Assembly (NCBI GenBank): GCA_002282555.1 | Contig: NCJR01000020.1 | Location: 1 to 13,755, forward strand | Source: Rhodobacterales bacterium 34-62-10 | GTDB taxonomy: Bacteria > Pseudomonadota > Alphaproteobacteria > Rhodobacterales > Rhodobacteraceae | Length of the DNA stretch: 13,755 nucleotides | Reading direction: 5' to 3' | Part shown: positions 7,885 to 13,755 of the stretch, piece by piece | Numbering within the stretch: the first letter of the stretch is position 1 | Layout: each line of letters begins with the position of its first letter | Made by a program: the position numbers and the translations under genes | The notes under the pieces: model-generated | Told to the model about the DNA's origin: nothing | The model's input: the letters and a program-made list of their open reading frames with translations, nothing else | Databases searched by the model: none

Positions 7885-8425
7885 CGATCATGGTCCTCAA
7901 CCGTTCGACGACACGCCGTTTGAGATCGGCGCCACCGTCAGGAAGTTTAAGAAGTCTCTGAAATCGCAGACCCTGGATTGCGAGCGCGGCAATCATTGCT
8001 GCCGGAGCGTCTTGCGTTTCAGAAAGGATACGTTCGATATCGCCGGTCAGCTCTTTGCGGAGCGGGTCGAGCAACTGCGGATCGGAGGCTGCTGCCGCGA
8101 GTATCGCCATGGACAGATCATCATCCACGCCCTCCGTTTGAACGATGGTCTCAAGATGCCCCCGTAATGTGCGTGACGACTGGTTCTCCGGGAGCCTTTC
8201 AAAAAGTTCGCGATGCGCAGTGAGCATTTGGTCCAGAAGCCCGGCCAAAAGAGCTTTCTTGCTTGGATAGTTGTAAAGAACGCCGCCCTTGCTCAGGCCG
8301 GCTTCTCTGGCCACGGACTCGATCGTGACCTTCCCGGCACCCTCTCGCATGGCGACGGTCCTTGCCGCCTCGAGGATCCGGCGCGACGCGTTGCCGCCGA
8401 CCTCGGAGTGCGGGCGCTCATGCAT
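7859..8425 (-). CDS. TetR/AcrR-family repressor (TetR-1), cotranscribed with the RND pump
   Basis: 188-residue TetR-type repressor. The N-terminal helix-turn-helix covers ASRRILEAARTVAMREGAGK, then IESVAREAGLSKGGVLYNYP, then SKKALL, the canonical TetR signature. The C-terminal ligand domain has no motif that identifies a ligand. I chose ATG 8425 (MHERPHSEVGG) because it puts the signature at the usual distance from the N-terminus and leaves the upstream promoter and dyads free; the extended start at 8503 would run through them. The gene overlaps or abuts the adaptor gene, so it is the first gene of a tetR-mfp-rnd operon and most likely represses that operon until the pump's substrate binds. 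Function is inferred from family and layout. Confidence 0.9.
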   Translation of the reverse strand: MHERPHSEVGGNASRRILEAARTVAMREGAGKVTIESVAREAGLSKGGVLYNYPSKKALLAGLLDQMLTAHRELFERLPENQSSRTLRGHLETIVQTEGVDDDLSMAILAAAASDPQLLDPLRKELTGDIERILSETQDAPAAMIAALAIQGLRFQRLLKLPDGGADLKRRVVERLRTMIDELEEKTH

Positions 8426-8431
8426 GACTGT

Positions 8432-8445
8432 ACCATCCGGTCGGT
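8432..8445. promoter_or_regulatory. dyad ACC-N2-CCGG-N2-GGT near the TetR-1 start, candidate operator
   Basis: On the plus strand, ACCATCCGGTCGGT is palindromic at ACC..CCGG..GGT. It lies 7-20 bases upstream of the TetR-1 start codon, within the expected leader. ACC/GGT half-sites are common in TetR-family operators. It overlaps the ribosome binding region, so a bound repressor could block initiation or elongation. Confidence 0.35.
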
Positions 8446-8458
8446 TAAGTTCAGCGGG

Positions 8459-8487
8459 GAAGTAGGTCGCTTCCACGACCGCGTCAA
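8459..8487 (-). promoter_or_regulatory. candidate promoter of tetR-mfp-rnd with palindrome in the spacer
   Basis: On the minus strand, TTGACG (8487-8482) is followed by a 17-base spacer and a weak -10, TACTTC (8464-8459). The spacer contains GGTCG-N6-CGACC at 8480-8465, a perfect 5-bp dyad filling almost the whole interval, the usual site for a repressor blocking RNA polymerase. The expected transcript start is near 8452, giving a leader of under 30 bases to ATG 8425. The -10 match is poor, so the promoter call is tentative. Confidence 0.4.
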
Positions 8488-8548
8488 GCCTCCGCGAAGG
8501 CAATTGGTGTCAGCATGGACGAACGGCCCACGCGCGGATGTTGCTGCA

Positions 8549-9154
8549 TCACGTCGCGCGAGGCTGTCCTATGTCTGAATAGATCTTCAAAAAGGCGTCA
8601 ACCGCTCTTTTGGCATGATCTGAAACGTCGATCTTTGGGTCGAGGGTCAGCAATCGAGGCATGATGACGCCTGACACGGAAAGGTGAATCAACTGTCCGG
8701 CAGCGCTTAGATGGTCTTCTACGTTGAGGGCTTTCGCGTCATGAAGAGCGTGCAAGACTTGGCCGACATGCCTTGTGGCCAGCTTCGGCCCGGCCTTCAT
8801 GTATATTTCGCCGGCCTCGGGCAAAACTGAAACCGCGCCGATGCACGCACGCAGTAGCCGAATATAGTCGTCGTCAAGCACAAGGTTGATCAAGCGCCGT
8901 GAAAGCTCTTCGAGGATGGCCCGCGGGTCCAGGTCTTTGGGAAGGGGCCGAGAGATTGCCGCCGAGAGCCTGGCGCATTCCGTGTCCACAACGATGAGAA
9001 ACAGTCGTTCCTTGCTTGGGCTATGCGCATAGAGCGTCGCTTTGGACACGTTGGCTTCCTCTGCAATCGCATCGACGCTTGCCCCTTCGAAGCCACATCG
9101 CAGGAAAATGGTCCGGGCACCCCTGAGCACGTCATCGGCTTTGCTGTTCCTCAT
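8549..9154 (-). CDS. TetR-family repressor (TetR-2), AefR-like C-terminal domain
   Basis: 201-residue TetR-type regulator. The DNA-binding domain reads ADDVLRGARTIFLRCGFEGA, then SVDAIAEEANVSKATLYAHS, then PSKERLF. The C-terminal half, with RLLRACIGAVSVLPEAGEIY and HVGQVLHALHDAK, resembles the AefR-like TetR C-terminal domain often found in RND-pump regulators. I chose ATG 9154 (MRNSKADDVL) because GGAG lies about 8 bases upstream; ATGs at 9163 and 9169 are also in frame. The long frame back to 9400 is non-coding: it crosses a good promoter and its translation is basic and unstructured. The gene ends 123 bases before TetR-1, so the RND operon has two stacked repressor genes. Its target may be the RND operon, the MFS operon or only itself. 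Confidence 0.88.
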   Translation of the reverse strand: MRNSKADDVLRGARTIFLRCGFEGASVDAIAEEANVSKATLYAHSPSKERLFLIVVDTECARLSAAISRPLPKDLDPRAILEELSRRLINLVLDDDYIRLLRACIGAVSVLPEAGEIYMKAGPKLATRHVGQVLHALHDAKALNVEDHLSAAGQLIHLSVSGVIMPRLLTLDPKIDVSDHAKRAVDAFLKIYSDIGQPRAT

Positions 9155-9182
9155 GCTCACCATCTCCATCAACTTTGGCGTT

Positions 9183-9210
9183 TTTGTACAGTCAGACAAA
9201 GCAGGGTCAA
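9183..9210 (-). promoter_or_regulatory. candidate promoter and operator of TetR-2
   Basis: On the minus strand, TTGACC (9210-9205), a 16-base spacer and TACAAA (9188-9183) form a plausible sigma-70-type promoter. Within it lies TTTGT-N8-ACAAA (9200-9183), a dyad with perfect 5-bp arms overlapping the spacer and -10, as expected for an autoregulated TetR gene. The leader to ATG 9154 would be about 20 bases. Confidence 0.45.
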
Positions 9211-9430
9211 TTTTGTGGAAACTACAAGTAACGCAACAAATGCCGTTCCGTTTGGGACCGAAAAACGTGCCTACGTTTGATCCTCTCGAAAGCCTCCCTC
9301 CACGACGGCGCAGTTTTTTGACGTTCAGGCGGTGGCACTGCTCAAGCCGGTCATCGTAACGACCACAAACACGTAACCTAAGAGGAACTCGTTCGTGCAA
9401 TCATCGGGATTGGGACAGAGGCGCAAGGCC

Positions 9431-11038
9431 CTACTGAACAGGATGCCGGGCCTCGCGTGCTGCAGGCGACGCTCCCGCATCCGCGGCTTCAGTCAGCCGT
9501 ACAGTCGCGTAGTGCAAGATGGCAGTTGGGATAAGTGCAATCAGGAAGATCAGCGTGACCACAATAAATCCGTCACGAAAGGCCAAGGTATTGGCTTGGA
9601 TCACGACGGTCTGGCCAAGGAATTGCGCGGCAGTCGCAAAAATCTGAGTGTCCGGCAGCCCCGCGCCCCGCAAGATCCCGCTCACCTCCCGAAGGAATGT
9701 CATCGTTGCGAGATTATCGCTGGTTTGCGTGGCGGCCAGAGCGTCCGCATGCAACATCGTACGTCGTTCCATGAGCACCGCCAGAAGATTGACGCCGAAG
9801 GCGCCCCCGAGCTGGCGCACAAAATTTATTGCCCCCGACCCCTGCCCGATCAGATCGCGAGGAAGAGTTTTCAATGGGCCTGCAGAAATCGCGGGAAACA
9901 CGAAACCAAGACCGATCCGCGACAGGATCGTCCACCAGGCCAAGGTCCAAAAGCTTGTGTTGATCTCGACCACCGACGACAACCAGGAGGACCAGGCGAA
10001 TATCGCCATGCCGGCTCCGATCAACAGTGCGGCTGGGACCTTGTCCGACAACCGTCCCGCCAGCGGAAAGACCAGCACCAGCACGAACCCTGATGGCATG
10101 AGCAGCAGCCCCGCCTGCGTCGGCGTGAACCCCTGGATCGTCTGCACGAACAACGGCACAAGATAGGTGGAACCGAAAAGGCCTGCCCCCATGATGAAGG
10201 ATACCACAGAGGCTGCGGCGAAGGGCACGTTGCGGAACAGCCGCAAGTCCAGCATCGGCTTTGACGTATGCAACTCCCACATCACGAAGCCGGTCGCAGC
10301 CGCTGTCGCAATCGCGAACTGAATCAGGATCGGATCGGACCCCCAGCCCAGCCGCTGCGCGTTGGTAAGCGCATTGAGCAACGAGGCGAGAAAGACTGCA
10401 AGCAGTCCGAGACCAGTCCAATCGAAACCTGGCCGTGGCCCGGTATTGTCCCGGCGCGGCACAAACAGATTGGCAAGCGCCATGGCCATGATCCCGGGGG
10501 GAAGCCCGAGGTAGAAAACCCAGCGCCAGTCGAACGCGTCGATCAGCAAGCCGCCGATCCAGGGCCCCAGTGCAGGTGCCAGTACCACCCCGATGCCAAA
10601 GATACCCATTGCTGCGCCGCGCTTTTCAGGGGGAAAGACACGAAACAGCAAGATCATGCTCAGTGGTTGGACCACACCTGCCGCCGCGCCCTGTACGACG
10701 CGCGCAAGCGTCAGAACACCTTCGTTGGGCGCGATCCCTCCAAGGACCGATCCCACGATGAAAACCGTAAGCGCCACGTTGAGTGATAGGCGCAGACCGA
10801 AAGCACGGTCCGCCCAATCCCCAAGCAGCATGGTCGCCGTCATCGCCGCAAGAAAGCCGGTCGAAAGCCATTGCGCCTGAACCGCACTGATCCCGAAGGC
10901 GCCCATCACATCAGGGATGGCGACATTCACGATCGTCGTGGACAGAACGACTGAAATCGTTGCGATCATGACGGTTGCGGTCGCATAGGCTCGATAGGCC
11001 GGACCGTATTTCTCGAAAAGCGCGTCAGTCTGCGACAT
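9431..11038 (-). CDS. MFS multidrug efflux transporter, DHA2 (EmrB/QacA) type, 14 TM
   Basis: 535-residue inner-membrane drug:proton antiporter of the EmrB kind, its length fitting the 14-helix DHA2 class. It starts MSQTDALFEKYGPAYRAYAT and enters TM1 near residue 18. TM1 has TTIVNVAIPDVMGAF, typical of DHA2 proteins. The loop after TM2 has motif A as GDWADRAFGLRLSL; the arginine-containing LTLARVVQGAAAG fits motif B, and motif C is GIGVVLAPALGPWIGGLL. ATG 11038 overlaps the end of the HlyD remnant by 14 bases, the translational coupling usual for emrA-emrB pairs. In E. coli EmrB works with EmrA and TolC; here the cognate adaptor is truncated, so the pump may act alone, use another adaptor or be functionally lost. 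The gene itself looks intact. Confidence 0.93.
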   Translation of the reverse strand: MSQTDALFEKYGPAYRAYATATVMIATISVVLSTTIVNVAIPDVMGAFGISAVQAQWLSTGFLAAMTATMLLGDWADRAFGLRLSLNVALTVFIVGSVLGGIAPNEGVLTLARVVQGAAAGVVQPLSMILLFRVFPPEKRGAAMGIFGIGVVLAPALGPWIGGLLIDAFDWRWVFYLGLPPGIMAMALANLFVPRRDNTGPRPGFDWTGLGLLAVFLASLLNALTNAQRLGWGSDPILIQFAIATAAATGFVMWELHTSKPMLDLRLFRNVPFAAASVVSFIMGAGLFGSTYLVPLFVQTIQGFTPTQAGLLLMPSGFVLVLVFPLAGRLSDKVPAALLIGAGMAIFAWSSWLSSVVEINTSFWTLAWWTILSRIGLGFVFPAISAGPLKTLPRDLIGQGSGAINFVRQLGGAFGVNLLAVLMERRTMLHADALAATQTSDNLATMTFLREVSGILRGAGLPDTQIFATAAQFLGQTVVIQANTLAFRDGFIVVTLIFLIALIPTAILHYATVRLTEAADAGASPAAREARHPVQ

Positions 11039-11465
11039 CGATACTCAACACTACCATTAAGCCGGGTGGCAGAACCTCACCTTCTGTCTCGATTGACACT
11101 CGGATTGGCACCCGTTGGGTGACCTTGGTGAAATTGCCGCTTGGGTTGGGGCTTGGAAGCAAGGCAAACTGGCTTGTGGCGGCACCCCCGATCCGCTCCA
11201 CCACGCCGTGAAAGGTACGGCCGGGATAGGCATCGACCGTGATCGAGACGGGCGCTCCGATGCGGATCCTACGCAAGTCCGTTTCTTTAACATTCGCGTC
11301 CACCCAGACCTCATCCGGGCGATGATAAATGAGCAGCCGCGTGCCCGGGGTCACATATTCACCCTCGTCCACGAAGGACGCATCCACCACCCCGTCAAAA
11401 GAAGCCAATACCCCTCTGTTTCGCAGATCGATCAGCCGCTGCGCCCGCTCTGCCTCAAGGCCTGT
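11025..11465 (-). pseudogene. EmrA/HlyD-type membrane fusion protein, N-terminally truncated remnant
   Basis: The frame is open from directly after the MarR stop codon to TGA at 11025. It begins TGLEAERAQRLIDLRNRGVL, matching the end of the HlyD coiled-coil, then ASFDGVVDASFVDEGEYVTP (second lipoyl half-motif), DEVWVDANVKETDLRRI and ALLPSPNPSGNFTKVTQRVP, all typical of EmrA-like adaptors. Only about 147 residues remain of a protein normally about 330-400 long. The cytoplasmic tail, membrane anchor, first lipoyl half and most of the hairpin are missing. The only early starts are TTG codons without a ribosome binding site. The break coincides with the MarR stop, so a deletion has fused the regulator's 3' end to the middle of hlyD in the same frame. 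A secreted, working adaptor is not expected from this. Confidence 0.85.
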
Positions 11466-11909
11466 TCACTCGGTTTGCTCCAGACGTTCGGCAATCAATG
11501 TAAGGACGCGGAGCGCTGTCGAAAGGTCTTCCGCAACCACCCCGGCAAGAAGCTCACTCCGCGTTGCATCGGTGATTTTGCGGATCTCGTTCAGAATAGG
11601 CACTGCGGTAGTTGTCACGCGGACGCGCTTGACCCGGCGGTCGTCCGGGCAAGGCTGCCGCTCGATCAGGCCCTGTCCTTCAAGCCCGTCGAGAAGGCGC
11701 ACCAAAGTCGGTCCCTCGACCCCGAGCGTTGTGGCAAGCTCGCGCTGGGTCAGGCCGTCCGCCCGCGACAGTTCCAGTAGCGCCATCCAGCGCGCCTGCG
11801 TCAGCCCCATGGTCCGCAGGCGCGAATCCAATCGGGTCCGCCAACGCCTGGCAACTTTTCCCAATTCGACGGCAAATTCTGCTTCTTTAGAAGTCAACTT
11901 TGTTTGCAT
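11466..11909 (-). CDS. MarR/SlyA-family transcriptional regulator (EmrR-like)
   Basis: 147-residue winged-helix repressor. From ATG 11909 the protein begins MQTKLTSKEAEFAVELGKVA; the longer frame to 11984 would run over the divergent promoter region. The DNA-binding part reads GLTQARWMALLELSRADGLT, QRELATTLGVEGPTLVRLLD and GLEGQGLIERQPCPDDRRVK, with the DRR wing conserved in MarR proteins; QARW in the second helix recalls SlyA. It is followed immediately by the HlyD remnant and the MFS gene, the emrRAB order, so it probably represses this operon and is relieved by the exported compound. Its start codon lies within a palindrome and the proposed transcript leader is only about 13 bases, which points to tight autorepression. 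It ends EQTE at the deletion junction; the native C-terminus could have been slightly different. Confidence 0.9.
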   Translation of the reverse strand: MQTKLTSKEAEFAVELGKVARRWRTRLDSRLRTMGLTQARWMALLELSRADGLTQRELATTLGVEGPTLVRLLDGLEGQGLIERQPCPDDRRVKRVRVTTTAVPILNEIRKITDATRSELLAGVVAEDLSTALRVLTLIAERLEQTE

Positions 11910-11926
11910 CCTAATAGATAGGATGC
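11906..11926. promoter_or_regulatory. palindrome over the marR start codon, candidate MarR operator 1
   Basis: GCATCCTA-N5-TAGGATGC, a perfect 8-bp dyad with a 5-base centre. The left arm contains the marR ATG (minus strand 11909-11907). It overlaps a second near-palindrome ATAGATAG-N4-CTACCTAT at 11914-11933 (7 of 8 paired) and touches operator 2. The spacing and AT-rich centre fit MarR dimers. Confidence 0.6.
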
Positions 11927-11945
11927 TACCTATAAATCTAGGTAG
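11926..11945. promoter_or_regulatory. palindrome over the marR -10, candidate MarR operator 2
   Basis: CTACCTA-N6-TAGGTAG, a perfect 7-bp dyad lying across the proposed marR -10 and part of its spacer, and upstream of usp on the other strand. The half-site TAG(G/A)TAG recurs in operator 1 and again just beyond, at 11941-11949 (GGTAGATAG). Cooperative binding of two or more dimers is likely. Confidence 0.6.
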
Positions 11946-11957
11946 ATAGAATATCAA
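11929..11957 (-). promoter_or_regulatory. candidate marR-hlyD'-mfs promoter
   Basis: On the minus strand, TTGATA (11957-11952), a 17-base spacer and TATAGG (11934-11929). The expected transcript start is near 11922. On the plus strand TAGAAT (11947-11952) could serve as a -10 for usp but has no good -35 partner. The two promoters would overlap, so MarR bound here could affect both directions. Confidence 0.5.
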
Positions 11958-11973
11958 CTCGGAAATTCGTGAG

Positions 11974-12441
11974 ATGTATCGCACAATCCTTCTGGCCTAC
12001 GATGGCACGACCGAAGGACGGCTGGCGCTGCGCGAAGGTGCTCGGCTGGCCCAGATTTGTAATGCGGAGGTGGTGCTGCTGGCGGTGGTCGACATGTCCA
12101 TCGGCGCATCGATGGCGGGAACTGCGGTGCCCTATGCGTCCCCCTACGACATGGACGAATACAAAAAGATCCTGGACGAAGGCGTTGCACGGCTGAAACG
12201 AATGGGGCTTTCGCCGCGTGCGCGTTTTGAAACCGGTGATCCGGCGGACCGCATCGTCACTGTCGCCAATTACGTGCAGGCCGATCTTGTCGTGGTCGGC
12301 CATCATAAATACGGGCTCCTGAGCCGCTGGCTTCATCCCTCGGTGACCGCGGCCCTCGTAGACCGATTGTCATGCAGTCTCTTGATCGCGAGGCACGAGG
12401 TTGAAGATGCCGACCTGTTCGCGGCAGGCGAGACAGGCTGA
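11974..12441 (+). CDS. UspA-family universal stress protein
   Basis: 155-residue single-domain cytoplasmic universal stress protein. It starts MYRTILLAYDGTTEGRLALR, the usual beta1 strand with the nucleotide-binding Asp, followed by ALREGARLAQ and VVLLAVVD. The C-terminal segment reads ADLVVVGHHKYGLLSRWLHP then SVTAALVDRLSCSLLIAR. The classical ATP-binding signature is G-2X-G-9X-G-(S/T). Here the second Gly appears to be Lys and the final G-S is P-S, so ATP binding may be weak or absent. The gene is divergent from marR across 64 bases full of palindromes, so MarR probably controls it. The ribosome binding site is weak (GTGAG directly before ATG). Its role next to efflux genes is unknown; a general stress response to the same toxicants is a reasonable inference. 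Confidence 0.9.
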   Translation: MYRTILLAYDGTTEGRLALREGARLAQICNAEVVLLAVVDMSIGASMAGTAVPYASPYDMDEYKKILDEGVARLKRMGLSPRARFETGDPADRIVTVANYVQADLVVVGHHKYGLLSRWLHPSVTAALVDRLSCSLLIARHEVEDADLFAAGETG

Positions 12442-12466
12442 GTGTCGACCTGCTTTGATCATAGGA

Positions 12467-12626
12467 TTTCGCGTTGCTGCTAAATCGGGTCATGCTCAAT
12501 TTGTGTGGCGCCACTATGCTGAGACCGAAAAATTCAGGAGGCATAGCCGTGATCTCAAAGAACCACTGGTCGCCCGAGAACGATCTTTCGGTTCAAAGCC
12601 TTGAGCGAAGTGAAGCGGGCGGGTTA
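12467..12626 (+). mobile_element. left-end remnant of a second ISL3-family element
   Basis: 160 bases align without gaps to the left end of the complete ISL3 element (1391-1550), with 127 of 160 positions identical by my hand count. The remnant includes the outer end (TTTCGCGTTG), the block TTTGTGTGGCG, the ribosome binding site TTCAGGAGG and the first 25 or so transposase codons from GTG 12549 (VISKNHWSPENDLSVQSLER). Similarity stops at about 12626 and no right end follows. It is too different to be a recent copy of the same element. It lies in the same orientation as the complete element and just after the usp gene. Confidence 0.85.
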
Positions 12627-12675
12627 CGGAGAGCACCTCTACAGTCAACAGGTGCGGCGAAATCTGCCGTAGCCT

Positions 12676-13674
12676 TCAGTTCGTAGTACGCCACATCCGA
12701 TACCGTCCCTGCCCAGTCAGCTCACGGACTAGACCCTGCGCTTCCATCCAAGAGAGGTTGCGCTGGATGGCGGCTCGGCTCGAGCTTGTCAAAGCCTCTG
12801 CCATTGGAGCGGATACAAGGGGCCATTCGGGAAACGCGGCGCGCAAGGAGCGAGGGGTCTTGCCCGAGAGGGAGGTCATCGCGATTTCTGCCCGCGCTGA
12901 CCATGCCTCGATATCGTCAAGGTGCCGCATTCCGGTCAAACATGCGGTGTCCATCCCTTCGAGCCAGCGCGCCAAACGGTCAGCAGGTGGGCCGCCAGTG
13001 CGCAGCCCCCCTGCCCCGCCCATGGCCACAGGCGCAAAGACTGCCCCCTTTTCCTCGCTGACCGCGATCCTTGCGGCGGTGACTGCCGCCTCCATTCGAT
13101 CTCCCTGCTGCCCGAGACCCGCGAGGCTCCAGAGGTGAAAGCCCATGCAAGCACGGGTGATCGGGTGCAGCTCGACGGCTTGCGCCATCAGGTCCAGCCA
13201 ACCGCCCGCGCGATCCGCGAAGGGCTCGGCTTCATCCGCCATGTTCTCGGGATCACGGCGGTCGAGAAAGGCGGCCAGGTCCACCTCTGGGCCTGGCCCC
13301 CCTGTCAGACGACGTACCGCCCAACCGACACGTGCAAGGGCTGCGGTGTCGTCGTGCGCGCCGGACAGGCGCATGGAGATCCAGAGCGCCAGCCGATCCG
13401 GGCCAATGCGATCACCCACGAACCAGCTGAGGTCGGCAGCCTCTATCAGGGCAAGCCTGTGCCGCCATCCTTCCGGGCCCCGCTTTAGCCGGTCGTCCAG
13501 CGCGCCGACGCGACCGGCTACACGGGCAAGACGCGCGGCATGACCCGCCTCTGCTTTCCGCCAATCGTCGAGGATCTCGGCTTCATGCGGTTCGGCCCGT
13601 GGTCCGGGCGGCAAATAATCCGGCTCCTCTTCCATGGGACCGGGCAGAAACCAATGTCGCATTTTCTTCACCAT
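12676..13674 (-). CDS. DUF1612-like protein with C-terminal helix-turn-helix
   Basis: 332-residue soluble protein. The C-terminal part, PLVSAPMAEALTSSSRAAIQ then RNLSWMEAQGLVRELTGQGR and YRMWR, looks like a winged or simple helix-turn-helix that closes DUF1612 proteins of Rhizobiales and Rhodobacterales plasmids. The middle has GWRHRLALIEAADLSWFVGD, HPITRACMGFHLWSLAG and ARWLEGMDTACLTGMRHLDD, which I associate with the same family. The family assignment is from memory of its pattern, and no function is established for it. A DNA-binding or mobile-element/plasmid role is inference. No signal peptide or membrane segment is visible. The start at 13674 (MVKKMRHW) has only a weak ribosome binding site, and ATG 13662 is an alternative. 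It ends about 50 bases from the ISL3 remnant, tail to tail with it. Confidence 0.7.
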   Translation of the reverse strand: MVKKMRHWFLPGPMEEEPDYLPPGPRAEPHEAEILDDWRKAEAGHAARLARVAGRVGALDDRLKRGPEGWRHRLALIEAADLSWFVGDRIGPDRLALWISMRLSGAHDDTAALARVGWAVRRLTGGPGPEVDLAAFLDRRDPENMADEAEPFADRAGGWLDLMAQAVELHPITRACMGFHLWSLAGLGQQGDRMEAAVTAARIAVSEEKGAVFAPVAMGGAGGLRTGGPPADRLARWLEGMDTACLTGMRHLDDIEAWSARAEIAMTSLSGKTPRSLRAAFPEWPLVSAPMAEALTSSSRAAIQRNLSWMEAQGLVRELTGQGRYRMWRTTN

Positions 13675-13755
13675 TTCAGCACATGATTATTACGTGATTT
13701 CTGGATGATACGGGGTAAGCACACATCATTTTTCAGCTTAAGGCTTCAATTTTGG

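Noticed and set aside
9155..9400. N-terminal extension of TetR-2 by about 80 residues
   Set aside because: The added residues are basic and unstructured, they cross a good promoter and dyad, and ATG 9154 has a well-placed GGAG.
1390..12626. Classical composite transposon made of two copies of one IS
   Set aside because: The second copy is only a 160-bp left end at about 79% identity, so the pair cannot be two recent copies of one element.
1..13755. CRISPR array, tRNA, rRNA or toxin-antitoxin pair
   Set aside because: No regularly spaced repeats, no cloverleaf-like or conserved rRNA segments, and no adjacent small gene pair with a toxin or antitoxin signature could be seen.

Overview
The window looks like an accessory region of an alphaproteobacterium, most likely of the Rhodobacterales type. 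The pointers are a GC-rich sequence, an EmrB/HlyD pair of a kind familiar from that group, an AcoR-like regulator without its sigma-54 contact loop, and a DUF1612-like protein. The taxonomic call is inference; there is no rRNA or other marker gene. Two ISL3-type insertion sequence traces suggest a plasmid or a genomic island.

Layout. 2-1033 (+): 3' part of an AcoR-like, Fis-type regulator whose start lies before the window. 1034-1389: no convincing gene. 1390-3119: an apparently complete ISL3-family insertion sequence with 49-bp imperfect terminal inverted repeats. 3120-3616: debris, with a start-less open frame and a hairpin. 3617-8425 (-): a tetR-mfp-rnd efflux operon. 8549-9154 (-): a second, AefR-like tetR. 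9431-11909 (-): an emrRAB-like cluster (marR, hlyD remnant, 14-TM MFS pump) in which the membrane fusion protein has lost its N-terminal half or more. 11974-12441 (+): a universal stress protein, divergent from marR. 12467-12626: a left-end remnant of a second ISL3 relative. 12676-13674 (-): a DUF1612-like protein with a C-terminal helix-turn-helix.

How the genes work together. The core is a drug/toxicant export block with three local repressors. TetR-1 is co-transcribed with the RND pump, and its proposed promoter carries a palindrome exactly in the -35/-10 spacer. TetR-2 has its own promoter with a TTTGT-N8-ACAAA dyad. MarR faces the usp gene across a 64-bp intergenic region containing overlapping palindromes that cover its own -10 and start codon, so MarR probably controls both itself and usp. 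No outer-membrane factor is present, so the RND pump must borrow a TolC-like channel.

The most notable points are the decapitated adaptor in the emr-like operon, the loss of GAFTGA in the AcoR-like regulator, the compact marR/usp operator and the two ISL3 ends in the same orientation bracketing the efflux block. I see no CRISPR array, tRNA or rRNA, and nothing that clearly amounts to a new defence or biosynthetic system.
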